From Dyadobacter psychrotolerans (GTDB taxonomy: Bacteria > Bacteroidota > Bacteroidia > Cytophagales > Spirosomataceae), in contig NZ_SMFL01000003.1 in assembly GCF_004349265.1 (NCBI RefSeq), positions 744,001 to 808,000 of the forward strand: 64,000 nt of DNA. The letters run 5' to 3'. The position numbers and the translations under genes are program-made. Positions 50,442-59,619 of this stretch are shown here, in pieces; position 1 is the stretch's first letter, and the number at the start of each line of letters is the position of its first letter. Under the pieces are notes generated by a model. The model saw only the letters and a list, made by a program, of their open reading frames with translations. It did no database searches and had not been told where the DNA came from.

Positions 50442-51470
50442 TTATTTATCTGTCGGAACTCTGTCCCTGGCTTGTCTTTCGAGCATCCAGGCCGGATACT
50501 CTGCTTCCAAAGCACTTATTTCATTTAATTTAGCCAGATCATCCTCTGAAAGTGTTACCGAAGTAGCGGCAATATTGTCCTGCAGCTGTTCCGGTCTTTT
50601 AGCGCCGATTATCACGCTTGTGACCGCTTTCTGGTGCAGAAGCCAGGACAAGGCAATTTGTGCAACCGAAACCGAGTGAGCCACAGCAATGGGCTGTATA
50701 ACATCGATGATATCGTATGCTTTATCTTTATTAATCGGAGGAAAATCAAATGAATCCCGGCGGTTGTCTCCGGAGCTTTCATTATTCCTTGTATATTTTC
50801 CCGAGAGAAAACCTCCTGCCAGCGGGCTCCACGGCATCAGCGCCAGATTTTGATCTTCCATCATCGGAGCCAATTCCCTTTCAAGGTCTCTTCCTGCAAT
50901 GGTGTAATAATGCTGACAGGCCACAAAACGTGTCCAGCCATTTTTATCCGCAATTCCATTCGCCTTCATGATCTGCCAGGCAGCATGATTACTGACACCC
51001 AGGTACCGCACTTTGCCGGAACGTACGATATCTTCAAGTCCGCGCATGGTTTCTTCCAGCGAGGTTTCTTTATCAACCCCATGAATATAAAAAAGATCAA
51101 TATGATCGGTGTCAAGTCTTTGCAGACTTTCATTTACAGAATCCATGATGTGCAAACGCGACAAGCCGATCTGGTTTGCACCCGCGGCCATTCGTCCTCT
51201 TGCCTTGGTAGCAATCACAACCTCACTTCTTTTTATACCAAGATCTTTGATTGCCTGTCCAAGAATCTCCTCTGATTTTCCATAGGAATAAACATTTGCG
51301 GTATCAAAGAAATTGATCCCGCTTTCCCAGGCAGTTTTCACCAAACCGGTTCCTTCTTCCTGCTGTAATTTACCAATGGCTTCCCAATAGCCGTCTCCGC
51401 CGAATGTCATCGTTCCAAAACACAGTTCGGAAACAAGGACACCGGTGCTTCCAAGAAATTTGTATTTCAT
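50442..51470 (-). CDS. Aldo/keto reductase
   Basis: 342 residues, a TIM barrel using NADPH. The family start KYKFLGSTGVLVSELCFGTM, catalytic Asp and Tyr in FFDTANVYSYGKSEEILGQA, Lys in VVIATKARG, His in DLFYIHGVD, and the cofactor-binding SVIIGAKRPEQLQDNI are all present. It belongs to the YajO/Tas-like group. Single gene; a 31-bp repeat element begins at the base before its ATG and is shared with the mntR leader. Confidence 0.95.
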   Translation of the reverse strand: MKYKFLGSTGVLVSELCFGTMTFGGDGYWEAIGKLQQEEGTGLVKTAWESGINFFDTANVYSYGKSEEILGQAIKDLGIKRSEVVIATKARGRMAAGANQIGLSRLHIMDSVNESLQRLDTDHIDLFYIHGVDKETSLEETMRGLEDIVRSGKVRYLGVSNHAAWQIMKANGIADKNGWTRFVACQHYYTIAGRDLERELAPMMEDQNLALMPWSPLAGGFLSGKYTRNNESSGDNRRDSFDFPPINKDKAYDIIDVIQPIAVAHSVSVAQIALSWLLHQKAVTSVIIGAKRPEQLQDNIAATSVTLSEDDLAKLNEISALEAEYPAWMLERQARDRVPTDK

Positions 51471-51501
51471 TTAGCTGTAAGGTATTCGCTTTTAGCTGTA
51501 A
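51471..51501. repeat. 31-bp element next to a start codon (copy 1)
   Basis: TTAGCT with TTAGCTGTAA 21 bases on. It agrees at 24 of 31 bases with 61384-61414, including a 15-base identical end (CGCTTTTAGCTGTAA). It abuts the aldo/keto reductase ATG. Confidence 0.55.
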
Positions 51502-51534
51502 GCTCCCTGGCCATGCTTGAAGCTTTTAGTGAAA

Positions 51535-51915
51535 TTAATTATAAAGATCTTCCGAACGCTCAAGCATTAGAATAGATGCCTGTGGAACGATTACATATTT
51601 TTCGCCGTCGTATTCCAGGTCAATCGCGTTGCGCTGAAGATAAATGGCAACATCACCTTCCATTGATTGCAGCGGCATATATTTCACCTTTTCTTCGGTT
51701 TCTTTCCAGAGTTCATCCTCGGAAGAAGAAGGGATGGGATAACCGGGACCAACCTTAATCACATATCCGCTTTGAACCTGCTCTTTTTCAGTAATTGTAG
51801 GCGGCAGATAAAGCCCGCTGTTGGTTCGGTCCGAAGGACTTTTTGGCTTAATCAAAACCCGGTCTCCTACAATTATTAATTTTCTCAATCGGTTGTCGGC
51901 TGTTACTTCGTACAT
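51535..51915 (-). CDS. GroES-like co-chaperonin
   Basis: 126 residues, about 30 more than typical GroES. The fold is clear: VGDRVLIKPKSPSDRTNSGL then YLPPTITEKEQVQSGYVIKVGPG, and the closing EYDGEKYVIVPQASILMLE. The mobile-loop position is occupied by SPSDRTNSGLYLPPT. An insert of charged residues (SSSEDELWKETEEKVKYM) lies between the strands. No groEL is adjacent, so this may be a paralogue of a main groESL operon elsewhere. Confidence 0.88.
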   Translation of the reverse strand: MYEVTADNRLRKLIIVGDRVLIKPKSPSDRTNSGLYLPPTITEKEQVQSGYVIKVGPGYPIPSSSEDELWKETEEKVKYMPLQSMEGDVAIYLQRNAIDLEYDGEKYVIVPQASILMLERSEDLYN

Positions 51916-52028
51916 ATTTCTGATACTAATGGGTAATTAATAAAGCTGTAAATACATTGATTTGACAGCTTTGCTAAGTTTCAACAAAATTTTAATCGCA
52001 AATGTTTACCCGCGACTGACAGTTTTTA

Positions 52029-53498
52029 CTAAAACTGAAAATAGATAAACTGGTTCTCCGTCACAACCCCAAAAAAATACGTTAGAAAGGCGATGGAGCT
52101 AAAAAGAACATAAAACGCGGTTGTATTTTTTGTTGAAATAGTCTGATAAAAATGTTCTTTAACCAAAAGAAAAACAATCAGAAAAACACAGAAACACATT
52201 TCCACAGCATTGAACGGTGTATGTAATGTTTCCTGCCAGGATAGAGTGAAGATCTTTTGCAAAATAGTGAACGAACGCTCCACAGGTGCTTTATCATTCC
52301 TGAAAAATACCCAGGCAATGGTGACGAGAATAAAGGTGAAAATGATACTCAGGATTTTCAGAAATCCGTTTTGGGGTATTGCCATTCCGGATTTCTTCAG
52401 CCATTTGTCGCGCAAAGCGGCTGTTACCTGATAAGTACCATGTAATCCTCCCCAGATTACGTAGTTCCAGCTTGTACCATGCCACAATCCGCTGACAAGA
52501 AATACAATAAACTGGTTCCGATATTTGGTGTACTCACCCTTCCGGTTTCCGCCTAACGGTATGTATAAATAATCTTTAAACCAGGTTGAAAGTGAAATAT
52601 GCCACCGCCCCCAGAATTCAGCAATCGATGCGGATTCGTAAGGTGAGCGAAAGTTGTCCATTAAAGTGAAACCCATCACCCGCCCTGCACCAATGGCAAT
52701 ATCAGAATAACCCGAAAAATCACAGTAAATCTGAAACGCAAAAAAAACGGTTGCTATCAAAAGAGAAATACCATTCTGCTCGGCCGGATTATCGTACACA
52801 TGATTCACCACTTCGGCGAGTCGGTCAGCAATTACGATTTTTTTGAACATCCCGAATGCCATTTGCATCAGCCCGGCTTTTACCTGTTCAAAATCATATT
52901 TAAAATAAGAATGAAACTGGTGAAGCATGTTCTGCGGGCGCTCAATTGGTCCCGCAACAAGCTGTGGGTAAAACATGACATAAAGCGCATAAATACCAAA
53001 ATGATGCTCCGGCTTCTGATTGCCCCGGTAGACCTCAATGGTGTAACTCATCGCCTGGAAGGTATGAAAAGACAACCCTATTGGCAAAAGTACCTCTCCT
53101 GCTCCATTCACCATCCATTGTGAAACACTGGCAGGCAACAAACGCGTAAGAGGCGGAACGATTGATCTCAGATCAAAGAAGTTGAGCAGATCATTTACCG
53201 ATCCTCTTCCAAAATCATAATATTTAAAAAAAGCGAGTATTCCGATATTGGAAATCAGGCTTATTACAAGCAGAAGCTGCCTTCGTTTCTTATCCTCCGT
53301 TTTAGCAATCCATATCCCTGCATAATAATCTATGACAATCGTCCCGAAAAGAATCAGGATAAATGCCGGTTTGAAAACCATGTAGAAGTAGCAGCTGGTT
53401 GCTAAAAGCAGAATCCAGCGGCCACGCCACGACAGGCTGAAATAAGCCAGTGTAACGACAATAAAAAACAGTATAAAATGAATGGAATTAAATAGCAT
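52029..53498 (-). CDS. MBOAT-family O-acyltransferase
   Basis: 489 residues with about ten membrane segments. The AlgI/DltB-type signature is present: LLPIGLSFHTFQAMSY, FFAFQIYCDFSGYSDIAIGA, FWGRWHISLSTWFKDYLYIP and the catalytic His in SGLWHGTSWNYVIWGGLHG. It moves acyl groups (usually acetyl) across or at the membrane onto a polysaccharide. No SGNH/AlgJ-type partner follows. It begins four bases after the GT2 gene upstream, closing the five-gene glycan operon. Confidence 0.93.
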   Translation of the reverse strand: MLFNSIHFILFFIVVTLAYFSLSWRGRWILLLATSCYFYMVFKPAFILILFGTIVIDYYAGIWIAKTEDKKRRQLLLVISLISNIGILAFFKYYDFGRGSVNDLLNFFDLRSIVPPLTRLLPASVSQWMVNGAGEVLLPIGLSFHTFQAMSYTIEVYRGNQKPEHHFGIYALYVMFYPQLVAGPIERPQNMLHQFHSYFKYDFEQVKAGLMQMAFGMFKKIVIADRLAEVVNHVYDNPAEQNGISLLIATVFFAFQIYCDFSGYSDIAIGAGRVMGFTLMDNFRSPYESASIAEFWGRWHISLSTWFKDYLYIPLGGNRKGEYTKYRNQFIVFLVSGLWHGTSWNYVIWGGLHGTYQVTAALRDKWLKKSGMAIPQNGFLKILSIIFTFILVTIAWVFFRNDKAPVERSFTILQKIFTLSWQETLHTPFNAVEMCFCVFLIVFLLVKEHFYQTISTKNTTAFYVLFSSIAFLTYFFGVVTENQFIYFQF

Positions 53499-53502
53499 CG
53501 GA

Positions 53503-54447
53503 TCAGATGTACTCGCGATTGATAATCTCTTCTTTTACAATGTACAAAGGACGACCTTTTGACTGAAAAAATATCCTCAGTACATATTCTCCAATGATCC
53601 CCAATGCAAGAAGCTGCACACCGCTAAAAAGAATGATCACAAAAAGCAATGCGGTAAAACCTTCAACCACCTGTACGAAAAAGAGTTTTTTTATAACAAC
53701 CGTAATAAAATAGATCAATGATATCAGAATGGCCAACACCCCTGTTCTGCTCATAAACTTGATCGGGAATTCACTGAAATTAAATATGCCGTTGTAAGCA
53801 AGTCCCAATAATTGTTTTAACGAGTATTTGGACTCACCCGCAGCACGGGCGTCACGCTCATATTCAAATCCGGTCTGTTTAAATCCAACCCACGACCGCA
53901 TGCCGCGCAGGTAACGGCTTTCTTCCGGCATTTTATTTAAAACATCTACAACACGTCTGCTGATCAGGGCAAAGTCTCCGCTGTCCAAAGGAATTTCTAC
54001 ATAAGAAACAGAACGAAGTAAACGGTAAAAGAGATAATATCCGGTTCGTTTTAACCAACCTTCTTTTCTTTTTCTTCTAACCGCATACACTACATCATTT
54101 CCTTCCTTCAAGAGCTTATAAAACTCCGGCAACAACTCAGGCGGATCCTGCAAATCTCCGTCGATGACAAACAAGGCCTCGGTTCCTTTTGCACAGGCAA
54201 TTCCAGCTGTTAATGCCAGCTGATGTCCATGATTCCGGGATAGCAAAACTCCGTGATATCTTTCGTCGGTAAGAGCCAGCTGGCGGATGCGCATAGCCGT
54301 ATCGTCTTTACTTCCGTCATCAATAAGCACAACTTCAATTGCCAGCGGACTGGAATCCATCAATGCATTGATACGTTCAACAAGCATCGGAAAGGTCTCA
54401 GATTCGTTATACAGAGGGGCAACGATGGATATTTGCGGAATTTTCAA
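53503..54447 (-). CDS. GtrB/DPM1-like polyprenyl-phosphate glycosyltransferase
   Basis: 314 residues from a TTG; an in-frame stop lies four codons further upstream and no ATG is available. GT2 catalytic domain: ISIVAPLYNESETFPMLVER, nucleotide-binding VVLIDDGSKDDT and metal DxD in FVIDGDLQDPPELLPEF. Two C-terminal membrane segments (LAILISLIYFITVVIKKLFF and LLFVIILFSGVQLLALGIIG) make it GtrB-type, loading a sugar onto undecaprenyl phosphate. It is the fourth gene of the operon and a paralogue of the first. Confidence 0.92.
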   Translation of the reverse strand: MKIPQISIVAPLYNESETFPMLVERINALMDSSPLAIEVVLIDDGSKDDTAMRIRQLALTDERYHGVLLSRNHGHQLALTAGIACAKGTEALFVIDGDLQDPPELLPEFYKLLKEGNDVVYAVRRKRKEGWLKRTGYYLFYRLLRSVSYVEIPLDSGDFALISRRVVDVLNKMPEESRYLRGMRSWVGFKQTGFEYERDARAAGESKYSLKQLLGLAYNGIFNFSEFPIKFMSRTGVLAILISLIYFITVVIKKLFFVQVVEGFTALLFVIILFSGVQLLALGIIGEYVLRIFFQSKGRPLYIVKEEIINREYI

Positions 54448-54477
54448 AATGCTTTGTTTAAATTAAATCAACGGCGG

Positions 54478-54485
54478 CAAAAATA
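54478..54485 (-). promoter_or_regulatory. Possible internal -7 element of the glycan operon
   Basis: On the minus strand TATTTTTG matches TAnnTTTG about 31 bases before the GT2 start. The 71-base gap here is the largest in the operon, so an internal promoter is possible. Confidence 0.3.
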
Positions 54486-54518
54486 CACCTTTCACAGAAT
54501 TTCGGAAAATTCATTTAT

Positions 54519-56219
54519 TCAAGGGATCGTAATATCTCTTAAAATCCTGCCCTGAGATGTATCATCGTTAAAATTGATCACACCGAGCTTATATGTTCCC
54601 GACTGAAGCGCTGCAAACGGAACTTCAACCGAAGATCCTTTATCATATTGCCTGAATATATTACGGCCTGAGTAGCGGTTTTGCGTTAATTTGAAGATAT
54701 AAAGCTTCGACTCGTTGCGTACAAAAGCGTATTGTCCGGCATTTCTCGCAAAACTTACAGGCGACTCAGAACACTCAATTAAAACACCGTTCTGCTGATC
54801 AACTGTATTAACTTTAAATTCCTGATTATTTGCTGCCGTAATTTTAGCTATTGTATTAGCCAGTTTGTCTTTTTCGCTTGGAAAACTATAAATCCCTTTT
54901 TCCACCATCTCTTTCATCAGTTCATCCACATAGGCTGCGCTCAGCGAGAACGGCACATGACCTAATCCAAACCCATTGTGTTCCTGGTTATAGGCGTTTG
55001 CCAGAAGATATTTCCGACGTTCAATGATCGAAGGCAAATAGGTGTAAACCGAAATAAGCCAGATGAGGATACTAACATACGTGACGAGCTGAAAACCTCT
55101 TTTTTGCAAACCAACTCTGACACCAGATGACACAAAAGAAAGATAAGCGACGACCAAAAACAGCGCCGGATACAATTTATAGTTACTTACAATCATCACA
55201 AAAAATCCAAAACGCGGTCGCAGTAAAGCAATAACCAAGGCATTAACTAGCAGGAAAACCATGATGCCAAATAAAAATTCCTGAAAAGAATTCTTACCGG
55301 TATCAGACGGCTGTTTTGCAAAAGCAGACATCTTTAATTGCCAGTTAAATGTTTTGTTTAACCAGGATGAAAGGATTGCATACAACCAGATTCCTACCCA
55401 GATCATGACAGCTAACCCCATAATCACAGGCAATACCGATCGGATAAAAATAGCTTTCTCAGGGAAAAGATCAAACAAACCACCCAAAAAGGCAAAAAAG
55501 CCAAAAACAGACAGATGGGGATTTTTTACAAAAAAGTCAAAACTGGATTCATTTCCCTGAGCTGACATTCCAAAAAAGTAGAAACTCACGGCCAGAGCAC
55601 CTGCAATACACCAGAAAGTAAGCTGGCGGTAATTTGCTCTGAGCAAGAGTATGGCAGCTCCGGCAACCCAGACAAAAATCCCGTTACTCATGGCGAATGT
55701 AGCACAGATTGCTGCAAGCACAGCCCAGCTAAACCGGTTTTTGACCAGCAGATACATCGCAAGACTAACAAAAAATATAACAGGCTGATGCTGTAAGCTG
55801 CATATTGCCCACAGAAAAACGAGGTGATATTGAAATTGAAACAGCAAGAAAGGAACCGGTAAAAAATACCAGAGATTCAGATTGCTTTTTTTGAACGCCG
55901 ACCAAAACAAAGATAAGGTTCCCAATGTAAAACATGCTCCTGCTATGTGCAGAAACGTAATATTAAGATTGCCCGTAACCTTGTAGTATAGCAGCGTTAC
56001 CAGCTTTCCGACCACCATCCGGTGCTCGTTGTTGGGTTGAAAAAGTAGTTTTACCTGTCCAGCAATCGTTTCGGTATAAATCCATTGACGAAGAAAATCC
56101 GGAAAAGGATCAAAATCGTCAAACCAGGGAACATTTACTGAGAAGCTTAAAATAATAAACACCCAGATCACAACGGGCAGTCCTGCCACCCCAAGCAAAA
56201 GCTTTTTATTCCTTTCCAA
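54519..56219 (-). CDS. GT-C-like integral membrane protein
   Basis: 566 residues from a TTG that overlaps the upstream gene by 14 bases; no ATG is available near the start. About ten membrane segments. The first extracytoplasmic loop carries acidic residues (PWFDDFDPFPDF) and then NNEHRMVVGKL, the layout seen in GT-C glycosyltransferases using polyprenyl-phosphate sugars. The last 150 residues are a soluble periplasmic domain with beta-sandwich character (NRYSGRNIFRQYDKGSSVEV). It likely transfers the sugar loaded by one of the GtrB-like enzymes. I cannot name the exact family. Confidence 0.8.
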   Translation of the reverse strand: MERNKKLLLGVAGLPVVIWVFIILSFSVNVPWFDDFDPFPDFLRQWIYTETIAGQVKLLFQPNNEHRMVVGKLVTLLYYKVTGNLNITFLHIAGACFTLGTLSLFWSAFKKSNLNLWYFLPVPFLLFQFQYHLVFLWAICSLQHQPVIFFVSLAMYLLVKNRFSWAVLAAICATFAMSNGIFVWVAGAAILLLRANYRQLTFWCIAGALAVSFYFFGMSAQGNESSFDFFVKNPHLSVFGFFAFLGGLFDLFPEKAIFIRSVLPVIMGLAVMIWVGIWLYAILSSWLNKTFNWQLKMSAFAKQPSDTGKNSFQEFLFGIMVFLLVNALVIALLRPRFGFFVMIVSNYKLYPALFLVVAYLSFVSSGVRVGLQKRGFQLVTYVSILIWLISVYTYLPSIIERRKYLLANAYNQEHNGFGLGHVPFSLSAAYVDELMKEMVEKGIYSFPSEKDKLANTIAKITAANNQEFKVNTVDQQNGVLIECSESPVSFARNAGQYAFVRNESKLYIFKLTQNRYSGRNIFRQYDKGSSVEVPFAALQSGTYKLGVINFNDDTSQGRILRDITIP

Positions 56220-57642
56220 TTGATTCTTCTTTCAAGTAAATAGCCTCTTTTCCGAAATAACCGGCCAAACACCAATTCCACGTATTTGATTGACTTTTTA
56301 TTTTAATATCATCGTCGTAGAAAATAGAAAATGGTTTGGCCTTAATTGGCGGTAGATAAATTATGGCTTCTTTCGAATTTTTTATTACCGCATAGCGACT
56401 ATTCATCTCCTTGTCAAAAGCTGCCGCCTTTCCTCTTAATAAATCCGTATAAATGAGCCTAACATTGGGGCTTCGGTAAAAGGAAAGTCCGGTTACAACC
56501 AGCAGTGCAACATAAACGATACCATATCTGAGCATTGAAAAACTGAATCCGGATACACTTCCTTTTTTGAAATAATGGAATATTACGCCTATTACGTAAA
56601 ACCAGCCAATCAGAAAAAAGAAATAAACGCAGTTAATAACCCGGGGCGTAGGTTCAATACCAACACCGTAATACGACGGGAAAAGCTGTGCAGCAAGTAC
56701 ACCCACGTACAGTAAAACCGCATACCATACCGGAATGGAAAAATAATTTCTTGCGCCTGAAGAAAGCCTAGAAAGAACGACAACCCAGGCAAACGAAAAT
56801 AAGATAAGCGGTGTCCTGAAAATCCAGTCAAAACTTAGAATAGCCAGCTTCTTAAAAGAAGCAACAAATGAGAACACCACATTTCCTCCCAAAGGATTGC
56901 CACCGATACGTGCCTGATTTCCGGGTGAACTAAAATAAAAATAACACGATACAGCGGTAACCGCAATTGTGGCAATCATCAAAATATCAACCTTCCGATG
57001 GAAAAGCAAGCGATAAACCCACCATGCTCCTACCAGCAAAACTATGATTAGCAGGTTTGTCTCACTACTTCCGATAACCGCGAAAAGTAGAAAGGCAGAA
57101 ACAACACCTACCAAAATCTTACCTGATTGCGTATCCTGGCGATACCAGCGAAGTACAAGCACAATCCATAATAAAGTAAAAATGTTAGGAACAGTGTAGG
57201 TTACAAAAGCGGCCATCCAGTAAAAGGCTTCTGAGATACTCGCCATTTTCAGGATGTACAAATAAAAGACAACGCTTGCAAAACCAAGATGTGCAATACG
57301 CGACAAAGTTGGTGTCAGATGACGGAACAAGCTGTATAAAGCAAATATTAAGGCAATTAACAAAACGACCGGTAGTATTTTAAACCCTTTAACAGAATGA
57401 AACAAAAGAGGATTTGAGTGATTCAGAAGAATTCCAAAATACCGACCAGTCCATTCCGTGTAGTATTGATTCATCGCTGCCGGCCAGCCCTTTGAAAAAA
57501 CGTTAAAAATATAACAATAGTCATCTGCGACAGATGGATGATTGTAATAGGACAGCGCTAATAATGGCAGCAAAACACTTACCATCATTAAAATATTTAC
57601 CCAATTTCCTAGGATTCTGTACTTTCTATAAAATTTATTCAT
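56206..57642 (-). CDS. GtrC/DUF6056-like membrane protein
   Basis: 478 residues from the ATG at 57642; a TTG 15 bases upstream is the alternative. About ten or eleven membrane segments. The first periplasmic loop has VADDYCYIFNVFSKGW and then QYYTEWTGRYFGILL: an acidic pair and WxGR as in DUF6056 and GtrC-like glucosyltransferases. A short periplasmic tail follows (YLPPIKAKPFSIFYDDDIKI). It overlaps the upstream GtrB gene by eight bases, so the two are coupled. Confidence 0.82.
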   Translation of the reverse strand: MNKFYRKYRILGNWVNILMMVSVLLPLLALSYYNHPSVADDYCYIFNVFSKGWPAAMNQYYTEWTGRYFGILLNHSNPLLFHSVKGFKILPVVLLIALIFALYSLFRHLTPTLSRIAHLGFASVVFYLYILKMASISEAFYWMAAFVTYTVPNIFTLLWIVLVLRWYRQDTQSGKILVGVVSAFLLFAVIGSSETNLLIIVLLVGAWWVYRLLFHRKVDILMIATIAVTAVSCYFYFSSPGNQARIGGNPLGGNVVFSFVASFKKLAILSFDWIFRTPLILFSFAWVVVLSRLSSGARNYFSIPVWYAVLLYVGVLAAQLFPSYYGVGIEPTPRVINCVYFFFLIGWFYVIGVIFHYFKKGSVSGFSFSMLRYGIVYVALLVVTGLSFYRSPNVRLIYTDLLRGKAAAFDKEMNSRYAVIKNSKEAIIYLPPIKAKPFSIFYDDDIKIKSQSNTWNWCLAGYFGKEAIYLKEESIGKE

Positions 57643-58585
57643 TGACAATTTTTTCAATAATGTAACGCGGCCGGCCTTTTACTTCTTCGTAAATCTTGCC
57701 GATGTATTCACCTATAAGGCCCAATGCCATCATATTGGAGCCGCTAAAAAATGTTAGCGGAAGCATCGTTGAAGTCCAGCCCGGAACGGTGAATCCAACC
57801 AGATAAGATGCCAAAATATAAACAACAATCGCCATCGCAATAACGAAGTTAAACACGCCGAAATAAAGCACCAGCCGCATTGGAAATGTAGAAAACGAGG
57901 TGATCCCGTTCCATGCAAACAAAAGCATTTTACTGAGAGGATATTTGGTTTCCCCGGCCTGGCGTTCCAGACGATTGTATACTACTTTATCATTTCTAAA
58001 ACCGATCAGCGGAACAATGCCCCTGAGAAACAGGTTGATTTCTTTGAAATTTCCAAGTTCCTGCAAAACGCGGCGATCCATCAACCTGAAATCTGCGTGA
58101 TTGAACACAACCGGAACACCCATTTTTTGCATTAAAACATAAAAACCTTCAGCTGTAGATCGTTTAAACCAGCTGTCGGAGCTCCTGTCCCCTCTAACTC
58201 CGTAAACCACCATTGCGCCTTCCCGGTGTTTTTCGATCATGCCCGTTATGGCATTGATGTCGTCCTGCAAGTCTGCATCGATGGTAATAAAACAATCAAA
58301 GTCATTGATATTATTTTCCAGGCCAGCCATAATCGCGCTTTGATGTCCAAAGTTTCTGGACAGCTTCACGCCCATTACATCTTTATCCTTTTCAGACAGC
58401 TCTTCGATAATGTCCCAGGTACGGTCCCGGCTGCCGTCGTTAACAAAGCACAATTTACTATCCGCCGCAATTAGCCCTTTTGTTTTTATTTCGTCGTAAT
58501 AAACTTTTAATGCTGAATACGTTAAATGCAAAATTGCTTCCTCATTGTAACATGGTATTACTAAGAGCAGGCGTGCAGGCTTCAT
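57635..58585 (-). CDS. GtrB-like polyprenyl-phosphate glycosyltransferase
   Basis: 316 residues. GT2 domain LLLVIPCYNEEAILHLTYSA, CFVNDGSRDRTW and FITIDADLQDDINAI, then two C-terminal membrane segments (YFGVFNFVIAMAIVVYILAS and LTFFSGSNMMALGLIGEYIG) and the ending YEEVKGRPRYII, typical of GtrB. It loads glucose or another hexose onto undecaprenyl phosphate at the inner membrane face. First gene of the operon; clearly related to the GT2 gene at 53503 but well diverged. Confidence 0.93.
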   Translation of the reverse strand: MKPARLLLVIPCYNEEAILHLTYSALKVYYDEIKTKGLIAADSKLCFVNDGSRDRTWDIIEELSEKDKDVMGVKLSRNFGHQSAIMAGLENNINDFDCFITIDADLQDDINAITGMIEKHREGAMVVYGVRGDRSSDSWFKRSTAEGFYVLMQKMGVPVVFNHADFRLMDRRVLQELGNFKEINLFLRGIVPLIGFRNDKVVYNRLERQAGETKYPLSKMLLFAWNGITSFSTFPMRLVLYFGVFNFVIAMAIVVYILASYLVGFTVPGWTSTMLPLTFFSGSNMMALGLIGEYIGKIYEEVKGRPRYIIEKIVNE

Positions 58586-58609
58586 TTAATCGCTGTTTGG
58601 TTAACGGGA

Positions 58610-58617
58610 CAAAAATA
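58610..58617 (-). promoter_or_regulatory. Candidate -7 element of the glycan operon
   Basis: On the minus strand TATTTTTG matches TAnnTTTG 25 bases upstream of the first GtrB-like start. No clear -33. Confidence 0.45.
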
Positions 58618-58707
58618 GTGGTTATTATTTGATTTCGAGTTTTACACCTGATCTTCGAACTCCTGATTTGCGAAAGGCAGGACTTCATCAGGATGAAGAA
58701 GAGATTT

Positions 58708-59616
58708 TTACGCCTGCTTTTCCTGAGATTTAAAAATATTACTGCTTAAAAACGGATACAAAAGTACCGCCATGAGAATTAGCAGCGTACCCCAGTAAAA
58801 TCCCGGTGTCATTCGCTCCTTTTCCCTGAAAAAGAAAAAGGCCAGAGCAATACCATATACAGGTTCGAGATTGATGGTCAGATTGACCAGATATGCTGAA
58901 AATTGTTTCATCAGATGCGTAGCCATCGTGCTTGCATAAACTGTGCAAATCAACGCGAGAAACAATATCCAGAGCCAATCCTGTCCATTTGGCCGAACCG
59001 GCTCACTGCCTGCCCACCCTACCCATCTGAATATTCCCGTCATCAAAAAGGAAAAGAATGTAGCACCCACCATTTCATAAAAAGTAATGGTATAAGCATC
59101 AATTTTTTGTACAAAACGGCTGTTGGCAACAGTAAAAATTGCGGCGAGTAACGCAGCTGCCAATGCCAGACCAAGCCCCAGTGCGTGATTAAATTCAAAT
59201 TTGAAGACAACATAAAGTCCAGCAAAAGCAAGCAAACCAAGTCCTACTTCGAGCAGTTTCACCGGACGGCTGTTTACCAGGGGCTCGATAAGACTTGTCC
59301 ACAGGGAAGTAGTGGCCATACCTGCCAGGCAAACGGAAGCCGTAGAAACACGGGCCGAAGCAAAAAACAACATCCAGTGGGCAGAAAGGCAAAAGCCAAC
59401 CACGAACATTCTAAGTACATCTTTCCGGTTAGCGGTGAATTTCTTTTTTTGAACTAGGATAATTATGCCCAGACCGATGGCTGCAAACAGCGTCCGGTAA
59501 AACACCAGCGTAACCGGTGATATGGTCACCATCAGTCCGACAATTGCCGTAAATCCCCAGATAAGAACGAGAAAATGAAGATGCAGGTAAGATTTAAAAC
59601 CGGTAGAATTTGACAT
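58708..59616 (-). CDS. EamA/DMT-superfamily transporter
   Basis: 302 residues with ten hydrophobic segments in two EamA halves: LHLHFLVLIWGFTAIVGLMV starts the first and ALGLGLALAAALLAAIFTVA the second. The ending LEPVYGIALAFFFFREKERM is the classic EamA signature. It moves a small metabolite across the inner membrane, often as exporter; substrate unknown. It lies three bases after the LptF/LptG-like gene, in one transcript with it and mntR. Confidence 0.93.
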   Translation of the reverse strand: MSNSTGFKSYLHLHFLVLIWGFTAIVGLMVTISPVTLVFYRTLFAAIGLGIIILVQKKKFTANRKDVLRMFVVGFCLSAHWMLFFASARVSTASVCLAGMATTSLWTSLIEPLVNSRPVKLLEVGLGLLAFAGLYVVFKFEFNHALGLGLALAAALLAAIFTVANSRFVQKIDAYTITFYEMVGATFFSFLMTGIFRWVGWAGSEPVRPNGQDWLWILFLALICTVYASTMATHLMKQFSAYLVNLTINLEPVYGIALAFFFFREKERMTPGFYWGTLLILMAVLLYPFLSSNIFKSQEKQA

Positions 59617-59619
59617 GAA

